NCBI GenBank assembly: GCA_009801085.1
Contig: VNWV01000020.1
Coordinates: 212,414 to 276,413, forward strand
Direction of reading: 5' to 3'
Source: Lasiodiplodia sp. COLG20
Lineage: Eukaryota > Ascomycota > Dothideomycetes > Botryosphaeriales > Botryosphaeriaceae
Length of the DNA stretch: 64,000 nucleotides
Shown here: piece by piece, positions 30,722 through 42,856 of the stretch
How positions within the stretch are numbered: position 1 is the stretch's first letter
Layout: each line of letters starts with the position of its first letter
The notes under the pieces: generated by a model
Database searches by the model: none
What the model saw: the letters and a program-made list of their open reading frames with translations, nothing else
Told to the model about the DNA's origin: nothing
Program-made: the position numbers and the translations under genes

Positions 30722-30960
30722 GTAGGATCTTCAGCTGGATGTTGCTGAACGAAATGAAGCTACACGAATGCCTCCCTTGGCGTCTTCAAAAATTCCAGTC
30801 TGTCTCCCAACCTCATGCGTCTCCATGTCATTGTTTTCTTGATCGATGCACGCCAGCTCATTCTCGGTTCCGCGAAAGCTCAACGGGATCTTACCGGACG
30901 GCCAGCTGCAACGGATCCAGCGCAAGTAACCAAACAAGGCCCGCTGGATAAGCTCGCTAC
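30722..30960 (-). pseudogene. HET4-like relic
   Basis: The minus strand reads L-A-C-I-D-Q-E-N-N-D-M-E-T-H-E-V-G-R-Q-T-G-I-F. HET4 has I-A-C-I-D-Q-E-D-N-E-M-K-M-H-E-V-G-R-Q-V-G-I-F. One extra base shifts the frame after D-A-K-G, and the next conserved tryptophan is TAG. Upstream, W-P-S-G-K-I-P-L aligns with HET4 S-W-K-I-P-P-V. Most of the gene is missing. Confidence 0.8.
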
Positions 30961-31270
30961 CAGAGTTCTGGAACACATTGCACGGCGGGGATGCTGCTGA
31001 TGCGCCCTCTCGGATGGCTGCGGGTATTTCTCGCTGGCACAAATGAGTTGCGGTATTGCATGCATTTGAATGCTTTGCTACTGTAGAAGCCTTGGATCGC
31101 ACATCCTAATGTAAGCTTCCTGTCTGATGCGTTTCGCGGCGGTAACTGTTTCAGGTTTGCAGGTGGCGGATGGATTCGGCATATGGGACCCCCGCCCGCG
31201 CCTTACCGGGCGAAAAGAAGCAACACCTTCCGACACTTGCTCACAGATTGCTTTTGATCCAAGCTTCGGG
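30925..31270 (-). repeat. Diverged repeat block, copy 2
   Basis: Colinear with 14565-14965 and, together with the HET relic before it, shows that the HET4 locus was once duplicated here. Shared phrases include CTGTCTGATGCGTTTC, GATGGATTCGGCA and GCGCCTTACC. Confidence 0.65.
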
Positions 31271-32386
31271 GCCAAGCGCAGTGAAATAAATAACTCCAAC
31301 CAGCTTTCTATTGCTAGTCAAGTTCGTTACCAGTGAGGTTTCACATGTGGTGCTCGGTGTTCTTCACCGGGTGGTCGGGTTTGGGGTGGGGAAAGGGGCA
31401 CAGACGGAGGCCAAGCTTCGACCCCGGAAAGCTTCGTCGACGTAAGCGGCGGAGCATGCGGATGCTGTCGTGTCTGAAGATCAGCGTGTCTTGAAGACCA
31501 AGCGAAATTGGGATGTTGAGGCGAGGGATGACGTGCTTGTATCCGAATCTGGAACGGGTTTCAGTTTCCCCACTGTGCTTCGGAAGTTGCAACACCATGC
31601 CAAGAATCGCGATGATCGATGAATGAATGGGTCGATGTGGAGGCGTGTCCATCTCGAGTAAGCGGGCGGCCTTGTTGATAGGAGAGAGGCTGTGCTTGTC
31701 TGGCCTGATATTTTTCTGTTGGGTAGGTGGATAATTTTGTCGTGAGGCAAATACGACTCAACGCATTTATGCCCTGAAAGCGAGATCAAGGGATACACTT
31801 CGCAAAAACATAAAAATGTGATGATGAATCCACAGATCCCCGTTGATTTTGCGGGAGTTGCGGAGAAGTGATGATAAGGCGCAGTGCTAAAATAGAGCCA
31901 CGATCTTGGCTGAAGCTTGCGAAAAGCTTAAACTTCGCCGTGAATACCTGATCTGGGTTGTAGGCCCACTTAAGTAACTCTGTTCTTGATCTTCTGCTAA
32001 TTATATCTTAGTTCGATACGATATTTGGTTATTATGATGCAAGTTCGGCAGGGCGCGTTTCCGAATCCAGGGGAAGACGGAGATCCGGCGCTTGAAGTAA
32101 CAAGGCCCGATTTTTGGCTTATGAGCCCGGGGCTTAATCTGGGTGTTATTGCACCATTTCAGTTGCTGACGAAAAGAAAGCTGTCTTGCTTATTTTCCAA
32201 ATAGACACAAATTTCTCGATCGTTGATTATTTTTCGCATAGAGTCTCTTCCACTTCCTTCACTCTAGTTTATCGCTCGCTTCCTTCCACCTGTCCTTGAT
32301 TTTCGTACTCCTTTTTTCTCGCAGGGCGAGTTTCGAGCTTTTATTTACTATTGTCTACTTATTTCGCATCATTCCATTTCCGTACC
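31271..32386. other. Intergenic, no gene seen
   Basis: Contains the presumptive promoter of the antiporter, pyrimidine-rich near 32240-32340. Frames of about 100 codons at 31341-31798 have no family features. Confidence 0.4.
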
Positions 32387-34278
32387 ATGCATGAGCTCGA
32401 GCTTACGGGGGTAAACATTGTTCTTTATACCGTCGGAGCTTTTTTCATTCTCTTTGGTGTGATATCATCCAAGCTTAAGAACACCTGGCACATCGGAGAA
32501 GCCCTTCCAGCTACATTGATGGGCATATTACTGGGCCCAGTAGCAGCCAAGTTCATTGATTCGACAAAGTGGGCATCTGCGGAGCCGGGACAACAGAAGG
32601 AAATTACCCACGTAAGTACCAGTTCACGCATGGCTTGAAGCGCTATCTGAGCTGATCAAGACTCAGAATGGCTGCAGAGTCGTCATCGGAATCCACCTGG
32701 TGATGGCGGGATTTCAGCTTCCGGCAAGGTTCCAGCTTCTCCGATGGAAGAGGTTGATTGGAATGCTGCCAGTGATGACCCTCATGTGGCTTTTCACATC
32801 ACTCTGCGTGTTCATGATCATCCCAGACCTTACATGGGTAAGTGTATCCAAAATCAAGATCCTCGCAGACGTCATGTTGACCACCGCACACAGCTCAGTA
32901 GCCTCGTCATCGGCTCCTGCCTCGCGTGCACCGACCCCGTCCTGTCTCAGGTCATTGCCAGGGGGGCTTTCGCCCAAAAATACATACCGCTTCACCTCCG
33001 GGAAGATCTTCCTCCTGAGACGGGTGCAAACGACAGCTTTGCCTTTCCCTCCCTCATGCTGGCCACATTCCTGATTCGCCACGCAGCCATGCCCGGAAGC
33101 GGCAAGGCAAACAGTGACGGAGAAGTGAGAGAGCATGTAGAGAGGGTTGGTAGAATAGGCGGTGGCTTGGGTGTGGCGCTCAAGATGTGGTTTCTTGAGA
33201 CGTGGCTTTACACTGTGCTGTTGAGCATCGTTTATGGCGCCCTCGTTGGATACGCCAGTTGTCTTGTCCTCCAGCTGGCATTGAGAAGATATGGCACAAA
33301 GTTCTGGCAAGAGACGCAAAGCATTAACAACTGCAGGGGTTGGATTGACACTGTAAATTTCTTTCTCTTCCCCACAGTAATAGGCGTAAGTGAACATCTT
33401 GTACTCCAGCACTCTTAGCTCTCCCTGACTGAGGCATACCAGCTCTTTGTCCTCGGTAGCGCTGAAGCTATTGGCACGGAGGATCTCCTTGCCTGCTTCG
33501 CAGCCGGCAACGCACTTAACTGGAACGGCCTTTACCAAGAAGAGTGCAACAACAGGCGTGATTCTGTTAACCCAGCCATCTCTTCTTTCCTCACCCTCGT
33601 TGCGTTTCTTTACCTGGGCTCCGTCATGCTATGGGATACTTTCAATTCTCCGAATATCACATACCCACGTCTTTTTGCACTGGGGTTTGCACTTTTGCTC
33701 TTCCGGAGAATACCGGCTACCATGATTTCTTACACAGTGTTTCCGAAACTGTATACCAACGCTAGAGAAGCATTGGTTTTAGGACACTTGGGGCCACTCG
33801 GTAAGCCAAAAAGTATATTGCCGTTATGCTTCACCGCTGATGTCAAGCCTTTCTGCAGGTGTTGGCGCAATATTCTTTGCGGAGCACACACGCGAACTCT
33901 TCCCTAAACTTGAAGAAGGCGACGATGAAGAAACCAACCTTATTGCCGCTCTAACGCCCAGTAGGTGTATACCTCAACCACAAGCATCATACATATTGCT
34001 GATCGGAATTAGCTGTGTACGGGATGGTACTTTTCTCCATCATTGTTCATGGTCTCTCCGTCCCTCTTATCGATTTCGTATACAAACGTCTCAGCGTGCC
34101 TACAATCCAAGAAGGCACGCCAAAGACTCTACCCTTCTCTCGGAGAGAATCACTTTTAGACAAGGAAATTGTGGAGCGCCGACCACAAGTCCTATCGCGA
34201 AAGCAGGAAAAGATTCGAGATGCTCCATCTATTCGAATCGAAATTGCACGACTACCCGCTGGAACATATCCAATATGA
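32387..34278 (+). CDS. Na+(K+)/H+ antiporter, CPA1/NHA1 type
   Basis: Model: join(32387..32611, 32667..32837, 32894..33385, 33443..33800, 33859..33960, 34013..34278), 537 aa. All five introns (52-58 nt) keep frame and have standard ends. About 12 membrane helices are expected. Family marks are T-D-P-V-L-S-Q-V-I with the conserved Asp, H-L-R-E-D-L-P-P-E-T-G-A-N-D-S-F-A-F-P with the N-D ion-binding pair, and G-A-I-F-F-A-E-H-T-R near the end of the membrane part. Such carriers expel Na+ or K+ in exchange for protons at the plasma membrane. The cytoplasmic tail is short (~80 aa) compared with yeast Nha1 and nearer to fission yeast Sod2. A CorA relic begins 14 bp after the stop. Confidence 0.9.
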
Positions 34279-34291
34279 CCACTAAACTTAC

Positions 34292-34594
34292 TGGAGGCTC
34301 GTCAATGCATGTGTCGCTTTGTCTAACAAGATCAAGCAAAGTGTGGAGATAAATTAGGAAGACCGCGGAAAGGAAATCTTAGTGTTGACTATCGTCACGG
34401 CTATTTTCCTCCCGCTACCCTTCATCACCAACTATCTCGGCATGAATACAAGCAATCTCCAAGATATGCATCAAGAACAGTCAATCCTTTGGGTTGTAGC
34501 CATTCCCGTCTCTATCACTTTTGTAGCACTCATCCTGGGTGCTGCGTACAGCGCGGACGACCTCCAAAGGCCTTTCCAACATTTTCTTCCGTGA
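34292..34594 (+). pseudogene. CorA-like Mg2+ transporter C-terminal relic
   Basis: The frame reads N-K-I-K-Q-S-V-E-I-N, then a TAG at 34355, then E-D-R-G-K-E-I-L-V-L-T-I-V-T-A-I-F-L-P-L-P-F. It continues with Y-L-G-M-N-T and a second hydrophobic helix. The G-M-N motif between two terminal helices is the CorA selectivity signature. The cytoplasmic domain is absent and the stop is internal, so this is a decayed 3' fragment fused behind the antiporter. Confidence 0.78.
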
Positions 34595-35315
34595 TGTCCC
34601 CCGAAGCATCAATAAAGGCGGCAGAAATATTTCAGAGGGACGAGAACGCCAATAAATTTGGAGTCCAACTGGATAGACGCAACCTGCTTGCAAGTGTTGA
34701 GTTCAGAAATCCGATCAGTCCTTCAGTAACCAGAGTTTCTGCGAAGAAGATCCCAATCGATACACTTACGTATTAAAATTTGCCGTGGGAGGGGGACCAA
34801 GTAAGTACACGCTTTTCTTGTTACTTTTGTGACCTTACTGAGGAGTTAATTCCCTATCCCTTTCATAGGATTACATCTTGATCAAACAAAAATTGTCAAA
34901 TGAAAGCCTGGAAAAGTTTTTCGAACACGTGCGAAAATCTCGGGGAGACCTTTTACCTCCATCGCCATTGCCGAGTTTCAATAATCATGAATAAACTTCT
35001 GGTGTATCAAGGGTAGCGGAGGTCCGGCCAAGGCATGTGATCAGAATGGCTGCTTAATCGCTATGTGTTTTGATCCCAAGTGAATATGATATACCTTCAG
35101 ATAATTCTGCTGTAAGGTAACTGTCTGCATGTAGGACTGTGCGGAAGAATCACGGGATAGTATATCAAATCTCATTCCCGTTTATTACCATTGCCGCGTT
35201 TATTTGCCTTTTTTTTCATTGCCTTTTCTCAACACCAAGTATTAATTCCAGTACATTCTCGTATTATCACGCCACTGGCATGAAATGCATCATTGCCAAA
35301 CTTTTTTATTTATCA
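34595..35315. other. Intergenic, no gene seen
   Basis: AT-rich. No recognisable frame. Confidence 0.4.
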
Positions 35316-35323
35316 TTCGTGTG

Positions 35324-35786
35324 CAGGGGTCGCAGATTGAACTGCTTGCAAGCGCAAGCGGCCTCTCAGGGGCCGCTTACAAGCATAAGGGGGGTGTAGA
35401 TTTGATCAATCAATCCGCCAAGACTCCGCTTGGATTGATTGAACGCTTGATAAGCGCTTGCAAGCCGGATTCCTACTATAATAGGCTTAGTTTTTACCCA
35501 ATCTGGAAGATATGGTACGTATATATCAAGACGGTTTTAAGGCTTCCCTCCTCTCCCCCCTCTTCAGATCCGCCAAGATATATAAAATTAGTAACACTAA
35601 GCCTATTATAGTAGGTAACCATCCCTAAAAACGGCTTACCAAGCGCTTGCAATCAATCGGGTACTTTAGCCCGCTTGCAAGCCAAGCGCTTGATCTTGAA
35701 AATTCGATCAAGCGGGTCCAAAATGGCCGCTTGCAAGCGGATTGATTGAACGCTTGCAAGCGCGCTTGCGCTTGTTGCGACCCCTG
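35324..35786. mobile_element. hAT-like non-autonomous transposon (463 bp)
   Basis: It begins CAGGGGTCGCA and ends with the exact inverse TGCGACCCCTG. It is flanked on both sides by the 8-bp direct repeat TTCGTGTG (35316-35323 and 35787-35794). An 8-bp duplication with CAGGG-type ends is characteristic of hAT transposons. There is no transposase. The interior carries many GCTTGCAAGCG palindromic motifs, especially near the ends, and an internal inverted repeat (CCTACTATAATAGGCTTAG near 35471-35489 and its complement near 35600-35618). Confidence 0.9.
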
Positions 35787-35794
35787 TTCGTGTG

Positions 35795-38361
35795 TATAAG
35801 CAGAAGATCCAGCCTCCCAATCCCGGAGAACAGTACTGTGCAAAGGGATTGATTCACAGTGTTGCATATTCTACAAACTGGTCTTGTAGAATGTATGAAT
35901 TCATCCGTATTATTTCCCCATGCCAGTCATGTTGATATTAAGCACGTACCACACTGGCCTACATACTCTATCCGCAATACCAGGCCCCGCCGAACCGACA
36001 CCCAAAGCAGCTCCTCTTTTTAGTTTATTTCGCCCCGAAAGAAGGACATGCGAGGGGAGCTTGCATTTGCGATGGGGGCGTGGGGGTGGGAGGACGAGCG
36101 GAAATAGGAATAACTGCCGGTCCAAAGTGCTTGAGGCAAGGCTTCGCGCCACCGCACCAATCGCGTTTCCGCGGAGAGAACGAACTACGCCACATCATGC
36201 CCCCACACCTCATGCTTCTAATCATTCCAATGCCCTACAGGCGCTAATATGCTTCGGCATCACGCCGAGACAGCTGGGAAAGTAACGGCGATGGATAAAT
36301 CAAACATCTACTACAGGCGCGGAACTCCATATTCCACAACTCCGCCTCCTATTTCCCTCATACCAACAGATGAAACTAACAAGCTGCCCGTCGGGTATGC
36401 TTTGCCTTGAGGCCAACGGCTTGCCGATTGTTTGCTTGTTTGCCTGGTCTGCTCCTTTGTTGTCACCACGGCAGTGTTCTTTCCCGATTAGGTTTAGCTC
36501 AAGTTGGTTGGCAGTGGTACATCACTACCATCCGTCGCATTTACCAATCGAAATCCTTTCGCATTCTTCAAAAACACATCGATGAAATGACTCTTCGGTC
36601 CCGCGTCAGCAGAGTCATCGGCGCCCTCGAACATCCACAACAGCCGCTCCGGTAACGAAGTCATTCATGATTCAAGACGTCCTCGGCCTCCAAACCAGAC
36701 TCATTGCCGAAGACATCTGCACCAGCCACCACTGCCTGGATGACGCCAGGTCCTTCGCGCTCCGCATCACGGGCAAGGCGGCAGAGAGCGGCACCCCAGG
36801 CCTCGATGCCGCAGTGCCTTCTCCGGCGCCTTCTCAATTCCCGCAACCCAGTTGGACGAATAAATGCACTGTGATCGGAGGCCCCCATCTGGACCGGCTG
36901 ACTCGAACCGAGGTAGTCCAAAATTGCTGTTGTTGGAACATGAAGACCCTGGCAGAGATATGTACTTCTCCGAAAAGGCCACCCGGGCGCTTTGGACTGG
37001 ACAGATTGCCAGGGAGGGCCGATCGAGATAAATGTGACTGAGCTGCTGCTGTTGAGGTATACGGGGGGCCGACCCTGCTCGGCATTGAAAAAAGAAAAAA
37101 AGGTGGGATGTATAACTGTTGATTTGAACATTTGCCCTCTGGACAATCGCTTCAGCTACCTGTGACATGAGCGGGAAAAAACCAATTCACGGTATCGGTG
37201 GTCTTCAGAATTGCGCGTTGTTGCTCTCAGCTGGCAGAATGGGGGGCAAAAGAATCACTGGAACATGCAAATGTCAGGTGGACGACGGCGGGCGCAGCAA
37301 TATCTCAAAGTGGTAAGAACCAATCGATCAATCAATCACGCAACAGGAATAAACAACAATCTTCCGTCAAGACTACGTGATACCCAAAGACAGGCGAAAA
37401 GACACACGCAAGGCTAAAGATGCAGTAGTAACAGAGTAGAAGCATGAAAAAGGAGGAAAGAGGTGGTGGGAAATAGGCAGAGAGAAAGCGTTAGAGGGGC
37501 CCACCTCACAAATATGGGTGGAGAAAGAACCAATTCCGGGGCACAATTTGCAGGAGAGGACGAGGGAGGAAGGGAGGGGGACCGGGGGTTGGAGAGAGAG
37601 GGGAGAAAAGGGAAAAACGTAGATCCGAAGCTAAACACAACAACCAGGATTCAATTCTTTGTACAACCATCGCATTATGCGCTTTTTTGGGAAAATCTCG
37701 AGACATGCTGCGTTGATTTGTAGGGGGGAAGGGAGAAGAGGGAGAAGGAGGAGCAAGTAGGAGGAGAGGGGAAAAAGGGGTGGGGGCATTGGGGGGTTTC
37801 GTCCGAGATAAAAAGATGTTAACGAAGGGTGATCAGCGCCAGACAAGACGAGAGAGACATGCGTGCGCGTCGTGGAGAGGTTCAAAAAAGAAGGGGGAAA
37901 TGGATGTGGAGATTCCTGTCGTGCAAGGACCAACCTACTCTCCCCCACCCACACACACAGACACGGAAACTCCGAACCATCCGTGCCCCAAGGTAAATCG
38001 AGCCCAAAAATCTGAACACTGCGGCAATAATATAAGACGCATGCGTGCCAAAACAAAAAAGGTAGAGACCCATGTATTTGATGAATTAACGCCTGCATCA
38101 ACAGGCAGTGAAAGGAAAAAGAGATAAAACAATAGGCCAGAGTTCTTTGATGAGGATGAAGCGTCAAAAACGAGCTGTTCAACACGATGCATGATGCCGC
38201 TGCTGCAGAGGTGGTATCGGAAGCGCCGGAGATAAAAGGGAACCAACGACAAAACGCCGGGAGCACAACAGCGCCGCAAGCCCGACGGAACCAAACGAGA
38301 ACACGGTAGGCGTACAAGAGCAGCGCGCTTCGAAGCGCGCATGCGCGTGCCGGGAAGCCTT
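35795..38361. other. Long intergenic region
   Basis: About 2.6 kb with no convincing gene. Opposed frames of 124 and 161 codons overlap at 36661-37146 and resemble no family. A half copy of the TCCGGAC element lies near 37118-37165 (CTCTGGACAATCGCTTCAGC). Purine-rich runs at 37440-37790 probably belong to the RhoGEF gene's 3' flank. Confidence 0.4.
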
Positions 38362-41300
38362 TTACGGCGAGAAGCTCTGCGCGGGGATCTGCGGCGGCAC
38401 CGACGGCTGCTTCTGTTGCGGTGGGCTCTGGGGGCGCGACCAGAAATCCAGCGATGCGATCGTATCCTCGCCCATCTCGTCTTCGTAGGCATACAGGATC
38501 TTGTGAGGCACCGAGTCAGCACGCATCCACTTACCGCTAAATGATTCCTTACCTCTCTCGTAGAAGAGTGCAGCATCCTGATGTTCTTCGCAGTCAAGAT
38601 ATGAACCAGCATACCAGTCTCCATGTGTCTTATTTCGATGAAGCTGGGCTCGAAGGCAAGGATGTACGGATTGAAGATGGCAAACGCCTGCGGCGTGCCC
38701 TCCCACGTGATCTTCCAGTCCGGACGCGCCCGCCAACCATTGCGGTTGACGAAGAACGAGAAGTCCGTGTAGCAGAGCAAGAACTCGGACGAGAGGCGCT
38801 CGATGTGGATAGGCTTGATGTTCTCGCGCCTTGCAACGAAGTCCAGAGAAGTGTCGGCTTGGTCCAGCAGAGACTGCGTCTCGAGAGTCTCGAGGGACAC
38901 GACCTCGAAGCCCTTGGCACAACCAACGCAGAGCTTGGAGCGCAAGAAATGGATCGATGTCGATTCGGTGGGAATGTAGAATTCCTGTAGAGACGTCAGT
39001 TGCAAAGCCGATGCGAGCCGGTGCGGCCCTATGATATCCTACCTTGTACGGCTTAAGCACGTCCTGGCCACCAGCTAGCATCCTGGAGATACCGGTCTTC
39101 CTCGTCTTCTTGGCCATGTTCTCCATGGGCTCGTACACCTTGATCGTTGTCGAGAGCGCCGATGTCTTGACGCAGCACACGAGGTGCTGACCAACGCATA
39201 CACCAGCCTTGAAGAAGTTGGCATGGCAAATCTTGCGACCCCTCTTGGACACCGAGCCTTGGTTCTCGTCGGGATCCAGCGCTTCCAGAGGATACGAGTA
39301 CATGGTCTTGTCAGAGAGAACCAGGAGAATCTGGTGCTGCTCCAGGACATCGATTTGGGTGACCGTCTTGCATTCCAAGACCCGCTTGGGCTTGATGGAG
39401 GCGTCTCTCGGTCTGCGGTCAGCAACGTAAACACCAAAGTCAGTACCATAGGCCAGCTTCCGGCCTCCATCTGCGTATGTATTAGCGACCAACCGCGAAG
39501 ATGAAAATGAAAATACTGACCGAGAGGCACGCAGCAGTTGACCTTGATGGCCTGGTTGAAGAAACCTTCGCACACGATCTCCTTGGTGAAAATATTGCTG
39601 CGGTCCCTGAGGTTCTTCTGTTGCGTCTGGATGTGCTTCATCCACTTCTCCTGCGAAATCTGCGTCGATGCGTACAGCGTCTGCTCGTAACCGCCCTTGC
39701 CCAGGTGCTTGAAGGTGATCGGGTAACCCTGTTGCTTGTTGTCCGCTTTCGCGCCTGCATTCAAGTTGTTTTTGTTGGCGCCAAGGCTTAAGCTAGATGA
39801 GGACCGTCTTGCCATACCTTGCTTGGGCAGAACCTCCTCCATTTGCGTAATTACCAGAAGCTCCAGTGGAATGGGTTTCTTGTACACCTTCATCTCCTCC
39901 TTCTTGTTGACCGTCTTTATCCTGACAAGCAGAACCGCGTGATCGAAGAGGTAAGCCTGGATGTCGCTGGTGTTATCAGTCGGTGTCTTCTTCAATGAGC
40001 CCTTGAAGATCAGTTGGCGGTTTTCCTCGGTCAGCTTCAAATCCACATATTCACCGGGACGGAATTTCAAGTCCCTGTTCAGCTGCACCAAGTTGAAGTG
40101 GTTCTCTGCCTTTCCTGATTCGACGTTGACCTTCGAGAGGGTGTCCTTGATGATTGCAATGGCCTTGGGGATGTCGGTTTTGTCTGGATTGTCGTCTGCC
40201 GTGTACTTCAACACGTTCTCAAGCAAAAGCGGATAACGCGCCAATCTCGTTGTCGGCTTGGTGAGGTAGCCGTTCAACTCCAGCTTCCTGGATTCCTTCA
40301 TCCTCTCAACCTCTTCTACGAATCTTGCGAATGCCGGGTTCGTCTTCTTCTCGTGCTCGAACTCATACTTGCCGAAAAGCTGATTGGCACCATACTTGAT
40401 AAACGGTCCGAAGTGCGGCACGTACTCCAGGAAAATATCTCCAACGTTGTGAACGACGGGTTCCACCTGCTGTCGGCGCGTCAGAGATTCCGCAAGACGA
40501 GCATTAACCTTGTAAACCTCCTGGCAGTTGGAGAAGACGGTGCGGATGAACTTTTCGCGTCGGTGTTCCGGAATCGGGGATGTTTGGGGGTTCCGCAATG
40601 GCTTCATCCAGAAGTCGCGAAGGTACTCCAGATCCTTCACGAAATCTCGCTCGGTGTACATCAGTTCGGAAAGGACCTCCTGGCGCTTCTTCTCCTTGTC
40701 GGTGATACTGTCGGCAATTTCCTTGGACACGGTCATGATCCAGAGCTTCTTCTCTTCGCCGTCATCGTCATCGTGAAGACTGGCCTTCGATTCCTGCTTC
40801 TTGAGACCCGGCTGAGGCTTCAGGTTCAACCGTGCCTGCTGTTCCAGCCTCCTGGGGCAAGCAATAGAGTAGCACAGCTTATCACGTGTGCAAGTCGGAG
40901 AGTAACATTCGGTAAGCAGGGTAAAGACGCCGTTGACCTCGGTCGAGTCCTCCATCAGGGTTTCGCGGAATTGGTAGACCTCAGCTTGCGAATCGCGTAA
41001 TCTGTGAGCATACGTGACTTCGTGAAAGAACTTTTGCGCATCCAGAGACCGGCCCAAAAGAAGCGCAAGATTTCTGTCCGATGTTCTGATGATGTATGCT
41101 ATGAGCTCGACCGCTTCAGCACCGGTGAAAGCGCTTTGGTAGACCAGACCATCCTTATCCTTCTCGCCCAGCACCACCCTCTCCCGGAAAACCTCAGCGA
41201 CCCTGGACAACAGTGCCGGGTAGACCAATGGCCGCTCTCGCGGGGCTCCCGGCTGTCCCTGGCGACCCGAGCCTGACTTGGTTGGCTTCAGCGCGTTTTC

Positions 41301-42185
41301 ACCAGCTTCAGACGGTGGGCAGATGGTCGAGGCCATGGACATGGTCCTTTGCGTGCTGAAGCTCCCTTGGCTCGGACTTCTCGTCTTGGTGCCCGGCTGG
41401 GGGACAAAAGGCTGTACTGGGGGGCCACCGGCCGCGGGGCGGTCCATGGGCACACCGTTGGGCTCCTGCTTCGGACGATTCGGTATGACGCGCCCGCTCA
41501 TGGTCTGGGTGTATTCGTGGTCACGGTTGAAGGACGAAAGGGACATGGTTCTCTCGTCAGAGCGCTCGGGAACCACGCGCCCGGAAGCGGTCATCCTGGC
41601 CTGGTTCGCGTAGGGAGCCTGGCGGAAGGTATGGGCGGGGTTCATGTTGTAGCCAGGGGGGTACATTTGCGGGCGCGGTGCGGAGGCAAGCGATTGCGAG
41701 CGATAGGCGTCGGAATTCAGCGCGGGGCCGGGAGTACCGCCAGGGAATCTTTGAGGGAGGGGCTTGTTGCCGTAGCCCTGGGGTGGCGGCATGCCGCGCG
41801 GGTCCATGCGCTGGGGCATGTCGTACGGGCGGCGGTCGGGACGGATCGGCTGCGGCAGGTATTGGCCTTGAGGCTGGCCTCGTGGAGGAGCTGGGCCGTT
41901 CGGAGGGCCTCTTGGCGGCGGCATGTGGCCGTTGGGCTGGGGTTGGCCGTAGCCGTTAGCCCCGGGCCGCATGGGCGGCATGCGCTGCATCATGTCCGAA
42001 ACTTGGCCCGACATGGTGGCGGCGCGGTCGGGCGGGCGCTGGAAGGATTGCGATGTCATTGTCTGCGAGCGACCGTCCTGCGGGCGGGCGCCGAAGATGT
42101 CGTTGAAGGCGGCATCGCGACCTCCGTGGCCGTAACCGGCAGGGCGGCCGTAGTCCCTCCCCTGCTGAGCGCTGTAGTCTGCCAT
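38362..42185 (-). CDS. ROM2: Rho1 guanine nucleotide exchange factor, Rom2 type
   Basis: Model: complement(join(38362..38499, 38553..38984, 39043..39470, 39521..42185)), 1220 aa. The three introns (53, 58 and 50 nt) lie in the C-terminal third, and each join restores a continuous CNH domain. Order: a disordered Pro/Gly/Gln/Met-rich N-terminus (~1-300), a DEP domain (~320-420), a RhoGEF/DH domain (~500-700, starting E-V-L-S-E-L-M-Y-T-E-R-D-F-V-K-D-L), a PH domain (~727-862) and a citron-homology domain (~885-1175, for example G-R-K-L-A-Y-G-T-D-F-G-V-Y). This DEP-DH-PH-CNH order is that of fungal Rom1/Rom2, which load GTP on Rho1 in the cell-wall integrity pathway at sites of growth. The ATG at 42185 begins M-A-D-Y-S-A-Q-Q-G. 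It is divergent from the V-ATPase gene. Confidence 0.95.
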
Positions 42186-42856
42186 GTAGAGCTAGCCAGC
42201 ACGGCGATGTGCGAGGAGCAGCGCGGCAGCCCGCTCCTCAGCGTGTGGGTGTGGTTGCGTGGCCCTGGGCGGGAGTGAGGGATGCGAGAGGCAGGAGTGG
42301 ACGGGGCGGCGTTGGCTTGGATGACCCTGCAGCGATCGACAGGACGCGCTCGGGGCTCTGTGGATGGGGGCAGAGGTTCAGCGAGCGTTCGGCAGCAGCA
42401 CTCTGAGTGGGGTGAGGAGAGGTCGGACTTGTCTGCTGGGACAGTGCCGGTGCTCCTGGGGAGGCGGCCGGGAGAGCGGGCGTGGTCGCGGCTGGGGCAC
42501 GATATCTGTCGTCTAACGGCCGAGGGGGGTCGAGGTGCGCAGGGGCGAGGCCGAGGAGCTGGCGGGCGCGGCGGATAGCAATGAGCGGGGCGAGTAGAGG
42601 CAGAGGGAAAGTCGCTAGATCCGTCGGCCTTGGGCTGGGTTGAGGGACTAGAGGTAGAGGGCCTGGGGTTGTCGCGCGAAGAACGCTCCAGGGCTAAGGC
42701 CGCGTGAGTGCCGCCAAAGCGTCAAGGTCAACCTTAGGTTCCGCCGCCGACGAGCGCAGCTCGCACCCCAGCCCTCGCCCATCAACACCATCACCACCGC
42801 GTCCACGCCGCCGCCCTCTTCATCGCCCAGCCCGCTGCACCGCCGCCTGCACCGCC
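42186..42856. promoter_or_regulatory. Divergent promoter region, RhoGEF / V-ATPase c
   Basis: A GC-rich 670-bp spacer between two start codons facing away from each other. No individual element was assigned. Confidence 0.4.

Noticed and set aside
36661..37146. Opposed frames of 124 (plus) and 161 (minus) codons
   Set aside because: Both strands are open over the same DNA and neither shows a motif; undecidable without transcripts.
39075..42185. Continuous 1036-codon RhoGEF frame
   Set aside because: Beyond 39520 it reads through an intron into a wrong frame; splicing restores the CNH domain in exons 2-4.
41349..42278. 309-codon plus-strand frame
   Set aside because: Antisense to the low-complexity N-terminus of the RhoGEF; His/Arg/Gly-rich artefact.
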